From Candidatus Omnitrophota bacterium (GTDB lineage: Bacteria; Omnitrophota; Gorgyraeia; 1-14-0-20-64-10; JACQQZ01), in assembly GCA_016206755.1 (NCBI GenBank), contig JACQQZ010000067.1:1-7894 (forward strand): a stretch of DNA of 7,894 bases, given 5' to 3'. Made by a program: the position numbers and the translations under genes. The first letter of the stretch is position 1. Each line of letters opens with the position of its first letter. Of the stretch, positions 1-5,058 are shown piece by piece. Under the pieces are notes generated by a model. It was not told where the DNA came from. It saw nothing but the letters and a program-made list of their open reading frames with translations, and did no database searches.

Positions 1-116
1 ACGCCACGCTCCTCGCGCCTTGCGCCGCTGGCCAGACCCGCCCCGCGCGGCCACGGGAGGTTCTGAAAGGCGCTCTTAAACGCTGAAGAAGCTCTCGGTA
101 TCGCAGTGGTCTGCCA
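1..116. other. Unassigned GC-rich edge region
   Basis: The first 60 bases are very GC-rich. The forward strand is open from the window edge for only about 20 to 28 codons in each frame, with stops near 66, 80 and 86, so the tail of a forward gene is possible but no family is recognisable. On the reverse strand a 13-codon frame (117 down to 76) starts inside the stop codon of the HicB-like gene. I see no RNA gene, and no terminator I would defend. Confidence 0.3.
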
Positions 117-488
117 TCAGGCATACTGAAGCTTTAAATCTCTTGCAGACTTAGGAGGGTGATCCAACATGGTCTGGCGGGTTTTGTTCATGTGAATTTC
201 TAAAAGCTTGCGCCAATATTTCTCTGGCGCAGGATGGAAAATATCGACGTTATTTGATTCACAGAAATCGATCTGATGCAGGATTAAATCCACCAAATCG
301 TGAAGCGCTTCTTTCGCTGTCGCGCCCTCCTCAACAATATCAAGCTCTAAACAATGAGCAACAAATCGCGAGCCATCTTTCCAATAAAGAACGTTAAGGA
401 CAGGGCTTACCTCTTCCCGTCCATCTTTTACATGCCGGCGCTCCAAAATAATTTGGGCGTCTTTTACTTCTGTCTGTGGGTTAAACAT
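117..488 (-). CDS. HicB-like small protein (orphan antitoxin-type fold)
   Basis: A 123-residue protein. Residues about 32 to 72 carry the HicB-type pattern: a strand around VLYWKDGS, then FVAHCLELDIVEEG, then a helix beginning TAKEALHDLVDLI. This is the partial RNase-H-like fold of HicB antitoxins and related DUF1902-type proteins. The C-terminal third (about 80 to 123) is charged, contains PAPEKYWRKLLEIH, and does not look like the DNA-binding tail of classical HicB. The start at 488 is chosen because GGGGAG at 498-503 lies nine bases upstream; the frame stays open further upstream, to 629, but without a ribosome site. HicB normally neutralises a HicA mRNA interferase encoded beside it. No HicA is visible on either side, so antitoxin function is unproven. 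It may be a solitary HicB-fold protein. The family call is fairly firm and the role is unknown. Confidence 0.7.
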   Translation of the reverse strand: MFNPQTEVKDAQIILERRHVKDGREEVSPVLNVLYWKDGSRFVAHCLELDIVEEGATAKEALHDLVDLILHQIDFCESNNVDIFHPAPEKYWRKLLEIHMNKTRQTMLDHPPKSARDLKLQYA

Positions 489-723
489 TGGTTTTGTCTC
501 CCCATGTTGAGGGTCGTGGGGGTTTACTTTTTCGGGGGTCACCTGCCTCAGGTGTAGCATGTAGAACACAGAAAATGGGTGAAAAAAGACTCTGGACATT
601 TTTCGGATTGCGGGTTGTTTGCACCCCATCCAACCTGCGCGTTGTCATCGCCAGAGAGAAACAGATTTGCACCGCGCTTCTTGCCGGCAACCGCGATCAA
701 ATCAGAAGATTCCTGGCTGACGC
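489..723. other. Intergenic gap between M16 peptidase and HicB-like genes
   Basis: This gap follows the M16 stop codon and precedes the HicB-like gene. I found no convincing Rho-independent terminator or strong promoter. A short inverted repeat ACCTG-CCT-CAGGT lies at 541-553. At 581-604 GAAAAA and TTTTTC flank a GACTCTGGAC core, giving an A/T-rich imperfect inverted repeat. Short open frames cross the gap on both strands, but none has a ribosome site or recognisable content. Confidence 0.4.
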
Positions 724-3411
724 TTAGGAGTGCTCATGAACGGCCGGCTGCGCCGCGGGCCGTCCCACGAATACAACGCATGCATCGGAGCGCAGGTATT
801 TTTTGGCGACGCGCTGAATGTCTTGGGCGGTCACGGCACGGATGCGGGCGGCGTATCTGAGATAATTTTGCCAACCGAGCCCGTACAGCTCATCGAGGCC
901 ATTTTGCATGCCGAGCGCGCCGTTGGTTTGCAAGTTGATCGTTTGATGGCCGATGAGACCTTGCTTGGCCGTCTGAAGCTCCTGATCCGGAACAAAATCA
1001 CTGGAAAGTTTCTGTGCTTCTGCCAGCAAGCTGTCCACCACAGGATCGGCGGCCTTCGGAGAGGTCACCGCGTACAGCACCATCCCGCCCGGCTCAATAC
1101 CGCTGATCATGTAGGAACCGACCGTGTAAGCCAATCCGTTTTTCTCCCGCACCTCGGCGAAGAGGCGCCCGCCCCCTCCGCTGAGCACCGCATCAATGAC
1201 TTCCAAAACCGGAAAATCAGGGCTGTCCAGAGCCACGGTGCGAAAACCGGCCAAGACAACGGCTTCTTCTTTTGGCCAAGCATCCTCCAGCCGGTGCTGG
1301 GAGGATGCGCCGGGGGCGGCGGCCGCGGGGGCGACGGCCGGTGCGGGGGCTTGTTGCGCGTTTCCAAAAATAGGATCCAGCCGCGCAAGGACATCCTCCG
1401 GCCGCACATCGCCATACACGCTGACAACGGTTTTTTGAGGATCCAGAAGCGATTGGTGAAATTCCTGAATGTCTTTGACGGTCAATTTGGAAACGGACTC
1501 CTGGGTGCCGTTGACAGGCAGCCCGTAAGGATGCCCTGGAAATAAACGGCGCAAGAATCGCCGGCCGGCCCATTGAAAAAGATCATCCTCTTCATTGGCG
1601 ATTTCAGCCAAGAGCAGCCGCTGCTCCTTCATAAATTCGTCCGGAACAAAAGCCGGGTGATACCAAACATCTCCCAAAATCTGAAGGGCGATGGCCGCGT
1701 CCCGGCTCAGGACACTCAGAGATAATCCGGAGCTGCTTCGCCCGCCGGCGGCGCGAATCTCTCCGCCGAGCGAGCGGATCAGAGACGTCAGCTCTTCGGC
1801 GCTGCGGGAAGAGGTCCCGCGCAACAGCATGCGTCCCGCCAAAGTTGAGACGCCGTTTTTCTCCGGCGCTTCGTAGAGCAGCCCGCCAAAACTTGTCACC
1901 CGCATCGTTGCGATTGGGGCGCGCGCGTCCTCACGGATCAAAACACGCACGCCATTTTTGAGCGTGGCCAACTGCGTCTGGGCTTGCGAAGCCGGCGGTT
2001 GGGAACTGTTTGATTTGACGGCCGCTGATTTGGGGCGCACCACCAGCTGCAAAGAACGCCGGCGCTGAAGGTAATCCTGGGCAACACGCTTGACGTCCGC
2101 CGCTGTCACCACCTGCACCGCTTCGATGTAATGTTTGGAAAAATCGGCATCGGCCAACAACGCTTCGTGGGTGGCCAAGTCCCCGGCCTGGGCATCCACC
2201 GTCTGCCGGCTAAAAAGATACTGGGCAATCACGGCCCGTTTGGCCGCTTCCAATTCCGCGGGCTTGACGTCATTCTTGCGCAGCCCTTCCAACACCTCCC
2301 AAGCAAGCGCGGCGGCCTGCTCAATTTTTGGGGGATCCAAACGCATCTGCACGGCAAACAAACCGGCGTCTTTGGGAGTGTAGTTCCATGCGCCGGCTTC
2401 ATGGACGATTCCGGTCTCCTTCAACCGTAAATCCAGCCGGCTCCCGCGCCCTTCTCCGAGAATACGGGCCAGCGTGTCCAACGCGAAAAGATCCGGGTGG
2501 GCCAACGGAACGCTCGGAAAAACAATAACGCACTGGGCATGGACCAAGTCGGCCGTTTCTTCGATATTCCGGGGAGAAACAACCGCCGGCTCTTGGATGG
2601 AAGGTTCCTGCGGATCGATGCCGCGCGGCCAAGCGCCGAAAGCGCGGTCCACCGCTTGCCGGACTTGATCCACTTTCAAATCTCCTGCAATCGCCAGCGC
2701 GGCGCGATTGGGCATGTAGTGCGTTTGATGGTAATCGATCATGTCTTGGCGCGTCAGCGCTTTGAGAAGCGGTTCGTAACCGACAATGGGATGGCGATAG
2801 GGGTGTTCGCGATAGGCGTTGGACCAGATGAGCTCCGAGACGTAAGAATCCGGATCGTCGCGGCGCAATTTCAATTCGCGGAAAACCACTTCCAGCTCCC
2901 GCTGGAGCTCTTCCGGATCAAAAGAGGGGTTCTGCAAAGCGTCCCCGAGAAGATCCACCGATTGGGCAAAATGGTCGCGGTGAACCGTCAGGGCATAGCC
3001 GGTGGTGTCGTGAGAGGTGTGGGCGTTGATTTGGCCGCCGTAAGACTTGATTTCTTTCTCGATGACGCCGACGGCGCGGGTTTTGGTTCCCTTAAAGAGC
3101 ATATGCTCCAAGACATGGGAAACACCCGTCCCCATCCACTTGCCTTCCGTGGCACTCCCCGTCTTGACCACCGCCTCCATGGCCGCCAAAGGATGGCGAT
3201 GATCTTCCTGGAAAATAACAACCAGACCGTTGGGCAATTGCCAACGGTGAAGGGGAATTTCAGAGGAAACCGGCGCGTGTGAAATTTGAGAGGGGGGCGG
3301 CATGGTCGAACACCCTGCAAGACCCAAGACAAGGAGCCCAAAGGGGCCTGGTGCAGCTTCCGCTAACAGCACCCAGAGCCAGAAAAACCGGCTAACTGCG
3401 CCGCCGGGCAT
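724..3411 (-). CDS. M16 family zinc peptidase, two-domain, predicted lipoprotein
   Basis: An 895-residue insulinase/pitrilysin-family (M16) peptidase with two M16 halves in one chain. The N-terminal half has the inverted zinc motif HxxEH as HVLEH at residues 99-103. Its third ligand is probably Glu179 in VVFRELKLRRDDPDS, the family's usual distance away. The C-terminal half (about 480 to 890) has the fold landmarks GGLLYE, FPGHPYGLPVNG and GGGGRLFAEVREKNGLAYTV, but HxxEH is replaced by TLAGR. It is therefore the inactive substrate-binding partner, as is usual in fused M16 proteins. The N-terminus has a hydrophobic segment ending LAGC, a lipobox with Cys34, so a membrane-anchored periplasmic lipoprotein is likely. 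The hydrophobic stretch is interrupted by AEAAPGPFG, encoded by a DNA repeat shared with the receptor gene. The ATG at 3411 overlaps the rpsU 3' end by 20 bases and has no clear Shine-Dalgarno; later in-frame starts would damage the signal. Substrate is unknown; members degrade peptides or protein fragments. Confidence 0.92.
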   Translation of the reverse strand: MPGGAVSRFFWLWVLLAEAAPGPFGLLVLGLAGCSTMPPPSQISHAPVSSEIPLHRWQLPNGLVVIFQEDHRHPLAAMEAVVKTGSATEGKWMGTGVSHVLEHMLFKGTKTRAVGVIEKEIKSYGGQINAHTSHDTTGYALTVHRDHFAQSVDLLGDALQNPSFDPEELQRELEVVFRELKLRRDDPDSYVSELIWSNAYREHPYRHPIVGYEPLLKALTRQDMIDYHQTHYMPNRAALAIAGDLKVDQVRQAVDRAFGAWPRGIDPQEPSIQEPAVVSPRNIEETADLVHAQCVIVFPSVPLAHPDLFALDTLARILGEGRGSRLDLRLKETGIVHEAGAWNYTPKDAGLFAVQMRLDPPKIEQAAALAWEVLEGLRKNDVKPAELEAAKRAVIAQYLFSRQTVDAQAGDLATHEALLADADFSKHYIEAVQVVTAADVKRVAQDYLQRRRSLQLVVRPKSAAVKSNSSQPPASQAQTQLATLKNGVRVLIREDARAPIATMRVTSFGGLLYEAPEKNGVSTLAGRMLLRGTSSRSAEELTSLIRSLGGEIRAAGGRSSSGLSLSVLSRDAAIALQILGDVWYHPAFVPDEFMKEQRLLLAEIANEEDDLFQWAGRRFLRRLFPGHPYGLPVNGTQESVSKLTVKDIQEFHQSLLDPQKTVVSVYGDVRPEDVLARLDPIFGNAQQAPAPAVAPAAAAPGASSQHRLEDAWPKEEAVVLAGFRTVALDSPDFPVLEVIDAVLSGGGGRLFAEVREKNGLAYTVGSYMISGIEPGGMVLYAVTSPKAADPVVDSLLAEAQKLSSDFVPDQELQTAKQGLIGHQTINLQTNGALGMQNGLDELYGLGWQNYLRYAARIRAVTAQDIQRVAKKYLRSDACVVFVGRPAAQPAVHEHS
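3334..3359 (-). repeat. Copy A of a 26-base dispersed direct repeat
   Basis: This 26-base stretch matches 6930-6955 at 23 of 26 positions in the same orientation. It begins GAGCCCA and contains an exact GGGGCCTGGTGC block on the plus strand. Here it encodes about residues 18-26 (EAAPGPFGL) in the middle of the M16 signal peptide. The GCCC-AAA-GGGGC segment can form a small hairpin. Confidence 0.45.
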
Positions 3412-3562
3412 CCCGTAATTTTCGGCGGCGGCGAACGCTGGGCTTCTCGTAATGCTTACGCTCGCGGACGGCTTTCAAAATCCCTTCGCGCTCGACTTTT
3501 TTCTTCAACCGCCGCAGCGCTTTTTCCAACGGTTCATTTTCCCGGACCTCTACAAAAGGCAT
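3392..3562 (-). CDS. rpsU: Small ribosomal subunit protein bS21
   Basis: A 56-residue, highly basic protein starting MPFVEVRENEPLEKALRRLK and continuing with KKKVEREGILKAVRER, HYEKPSVRRRRK and LRDARRRS. Opening, length, central helix and Arg-rich tail all match bacterial bS21, a late-assembling protein of the 30S platform that helps initiation on natural mRNAs. The ATG is followed by an unbroken frame to TAG at 3392. GGAGG sits four bases before the ATG and is the last of three tandem GGAGG units. A sigma-70-like promoter lies 45 to 73 bases upstream, overlapping the tonB stop codon. The stop lies 20 bases inside the downstream M16 gene, so the two are probably co-transcribed. bS21 is a common accessory partner of housekeeping genes, and nothing ties it functionally to the peptidase. 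Confidence 0.96.
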   Translation of the reverse strand: MPFVEVRENEPLEKALRRLKKKVEREGILKAVRERKHYEKPSVRRRRKLRDARRRS

Positions 3563-3594
3563 GAAACCTCCATAAAACCTCCGATAAAACCTCC
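3560..3594 (-). promoter_or_regulatory. Triple tandem Shine-Dalgarno leader of rpsU
   Basis: Read on the minus strand, GGAGG occurs three times before the rpsU start, at 3590-3594, 3578-3582 and 3567-3571, inside near-identical units: GGAGGTTTTATC, GGAGGTTTTAT and GGAGGTTTCATG (periods 12 and 11). The last serves rpsU. The middle unit places an ATG at 3573 that opens an out-of-frame seven-codon reading frame ending at 3550, across the rpsU start. The array looks like tandem duplication of an initiation region. Confidence 0.75.
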
Positions 3595-3606
3595 GTAAGA
3601 ATTTTA

Positions 3607-3635
3607 AGTTTAACGTGGGGCCCAGGGTACGTCAA
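3607..3635 (-). promoter_or_regulatory. Predicted sigma-70 promoter of rpsU
   Basis: On the minus strand TTGACG (3630-3635) is followed after exactly 17 bases by TAAACT (3607-3612). These match the -35 consensus at five of six and the -10 at four of six. Transcription would start near 3600, giving a leader of about 38 bases holding the three GGAGG units. The -35 element overlaps the tonB stop codon. Confidence 0.6.
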
Positions 3636-4507
3636 GGGGAAACAGAACTGTTGCCGGCCGGCTCAAAGGCGATCAGAAACTCGTACGTTTCACGGTCGGA
3701 AGGGAGGTCCTCCGGAAAGCGCGGAAACGGCTGAGCGCGGGCGACTCCTTCGACCGCGGCCTTCCCCAGCAAGCTGGATCTTCCTTCTTCGCAAGCCGCT
3801 TGCTGAATTTGGCCGTCCCGTCTCACGGTCAAAGACAACGCCACGCGACCCGGCTGCTGACCCGCAGGATAACCGATGGCGCGCTCAAGCCGATGGCGCA
3901 AAATCTGCTTGTAGCGGTACCGGGCAAAATCCGCCGGAGTCATGCTGGGTACAGCAGAGGATTCTGGCTGCTTTTCCGGTTGAACAGATGAAATCTGAGG
4001 AGGAATTGGCTGTTTTTTTGGCTGCTCAGAGCTCTTAGCAGATGCTGAAGAAACCCTCGTGGAAGTTAATTGTTCCGGCTGCCCAGAAGAAGCATGGGCA
4101 GGCACTGAAGTTAATCGCTTTTCCGGTTCAGGGATACGATTCTCAGGCCGCTTGCCGGCCCCTGCGAGTCCGGCTGCGCTATGGAGTGACTTTCGCTCTC
4201 CCTCAGGCTTCGCCTTCGGGATCCGTGCCCGCTTCAAGTCACTCAATGCCTGAGAATCGATCCCTTTCACCGGAATAGCTGCAGAATCTTTAGCCGGCTC
4301 TTCTTCCAACGGATCGAAAGTCACCATCAGAGATTGGTCTCGATCTTGGAGGGAATTCCAAATGGGCTTTTTCAGAAATGGAGAGGGCCACTGCGTCACG
4401 AAAAAACCATGCAGTCCTATCGAGACCACGGCTGCAACCACCCACTTGGTCACCGCAAAGCGCTGCCCCGAATCGGAGACATTTTTTCCAAAGAGCGCGT
4501 GACCCAT
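3632..4507 (-). CDS. tonB: TonB energy-transducing protein
   Basis: A 291-residue protein with TonB architecture. A short cytoplasmic N-terminus is followed by one membrane segment at about 22-40 (WVVAAVVSIGLHGFFV, with the conserved-type His). A long Pro/Ser/Glu/Lys-rich periplasmic linker (about 55-188) includes QPEKQPESS and SEQPKKQPIPP. The C-terminal TonB domain (about 192-285) has AIGYPAGQQPGRVALSLTV and a DGQIQ turn. It would carry proton-motive force from ExbB/ExbD to the TonB box of an outer-membrane receptor; no exbB or exbD is visible. The start at 4507 is chosen because GGGGGA precedes it by about five bases. This makes it overlap the DUF6580 gene by 58 bases. A GTG at 4453, forming a GTGA overlap with that gene's stop, is an alternative with a poorer ribosome site. 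Residues about 82-126 are encoded by a nested inverted repeat. Position after a riboswitch-controlled receptor suggests a dedicated TonB for that receptor. Confidence 0.88.
   Translation of the reverse strand: MGHALFGKNVSDSGQRFAVTKWVVAAVVSIGLHGFFVTQWPSPFLKKPIWNSLQDRDQSLMVTFDPLEEEPAKDSAAIPVKGIDSQALSDLKRARIPKAKPEGERKSLHSAAGLAGAGKRPENRIPEPEKRLTSVPAHASSGQPEQLTSTRVSSASAKSSEQPKKQPIPPQISSVQPEKQPESSAVPSMTPADFARYRYKQILRHRLERAIGYPAGQQPGRVALSLTVRRDGQIQQAACEEGRSSLLGKAAVEGVARAQPFPRFPEDLPSDRETYEFLIAFEPAGNSSVSP
4131..4264. repeat. Nested inverted-repeat element inside tonB
   Basis: An outer perfect 12-base inverted repeat (CGATTCTCAGGC at 4137-4148, GCCTGAGAATCG at 4248-4259) extends by GGGAT/ATCCC after a one-base bulge. 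Inside it, GAGTGACTT (4184-4192) pairs with AAGTCACTC (4236-4244), and two smaller hairpins are present: GCCGG/CCGGC at 4154-4174 and AGGC-TTC-GCCT near 4205-4215. The whole can fold as a multi-armed structure and stays open in the tonB frame, contributing about 44 linker residues including RIPKAKPEGERKSLHS. It resembles palindromic elements inserted in frame in coding genes. Confidence 0.6.
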
Positions 4508-4971
4508 TGGAATCCCCCAAAAAGAACGGCGACGAACAACAGGTCCCCTAAAAGTTGATTTCGGAAAAACGGAACGCCGGCCACGTAGCAAGCGATCAAA
4601 CCTTGTTGATCCAGCGGGTAAAGCCGCCCTTCCAGCCAGACTCCAAAATTAGAAAGCAGGAAGAAGGCCAAGGAAGAGGCCGGCGTTGCAGCCAACGCAG
4701 TCGTCCAAGCCGTGGCCCGCCGGCGCCTCAAAACAGCGCCGGCGGCCACGATCAATCCCAAGCTGACATAACCCATGAGATTCTGAACCACCCACCCTTT
4801 GGCGATGTCTCCAATCAGCATGGTGGCGAGTGTCAGCACGAGGGCAAATCGCGCAGGAAAATGGCGTCCTGAGAAAAGAGCCAGCGCCACGATCGGGGTC
4901 ATGTTCATCGGATGAGGCAAAAATCGAACCAACGTTCCTGCGGCGACAAATGCAAGGGCAACCCAGCTCAT
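4450..4971 (-). CDS. DUF6580-type small membrane protein, candidate B12-uptake component
   Basis: A 173-residue hydrophobic protein with about five or six membrane segments. It carries the signatures I associate with DUF6580: PHPMNMTPIVALALFSGRHF near the N-terminus (about 19-38), GDIAKGW near 54-60, LSNFGVWLEGRLYP at about 106-119 and GLIACYVAGVPFFRNQLLGD at about 124-143. The ATG at 4971 has a GAGAGG ribosome site four bases upstream. The family has no established biochemical role that I know of. Its size and topology recall substrate-binding S components of ECF transporters, and the gene sits between a riboswitch-controlled receptor and tonB. An inner-membrane corrinoid carrier is therefore a reasonable inference, not a demonstrated function. 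The single Cys128 lies in the most conserved-looking motif. The 3' end overlaps the tonB start, so the two are probably translationally coupled. Confidence 0.8.
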   Translation of the reverse strand: MSWVALAFVAAGTLVRFLPHPMNMTPIVALALFSGRHFPARFALVLTLATMLIGDIAKGWVVQNLMGYVSLGLIVAAGAVLRRRRATAWTTALAATPASSLAFFLLSNFGVWLEGRLYPLDQQGLIACYVAGVPFFRNQLLGDLLFVAVLFGGFQWVTRSLEKMSPIRGSALR

Positions 4972-5008
4972 GAATCCTCTCTTCTTTTAGCTTCTTCTTT
5001 TAACTGCC

Positions 5009-5037
5009 AGTCTACGCAACCGTTGCCTTTCGGTCAA
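5009..5037 (-). promoter_or_regulatory. Predicted promoter of the DUF6580-tonB pair
   Basis: On the minus strand TTGACC (5032-5037), a 17-base spacer and TAGACT (5009-5014) match the sigma-70 consensus at five and four of six positions. The spacer contains the perfect inverted repeat GCAAC-C-GTTGC (5016-5026), a possible operator. The pair may be transcribed both from here and by read-through from the receptor gene, 87 bases upstream, since no terminator is evident between them. Confidence 0.5.
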
Positions 5038-5058
5038 TAGGGGTCGAGCAAAGACCAA

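Noticed and set aside
1..86. Possible 3' end of a plus-strand gene at the window edge
   Set aside because: All three forward frames are open for only about 20 to 28 codons in very GC-rich DNA, none is recognisable, and frame cannot be chosen.
489..629. 47-residue N-terminal extension of the HicB-like protein
   Set aside because: A strong GGGGAG site sits before the internal ATG at 488, and the extension has no domain-like content.
481..690. Minus-strand frame of 69 codons in the gap before the HicB-like gene
   Set aside because: No ribosome site and no recognisable sequence, and it overlaps the HicB-like start in another frame.
1290..1370. GC-rich low-complexity stretch suggesting a repeat
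   Set aside because: It encodes the Ala/Pro-rich linker APAPAVAPAAAAPG within the M16 C-terminal half; no periodic DNA repeat is present.
730..1545. Long plus-strand open frame (271 codons) opposite the M16 gene
   Set aside because: It is the antisense shadow of the M16 coding region, has no ribosome site and no recognisable domain, and the reverse frame is a clear family member.
2497..3282. Plus-strand open frame of 261 codons opposite the M16 N-terminal half
   Set aside because: It lies antisense to the zinc-motif region; its composition is that of a complemented GC-rich gene and it matches no family.
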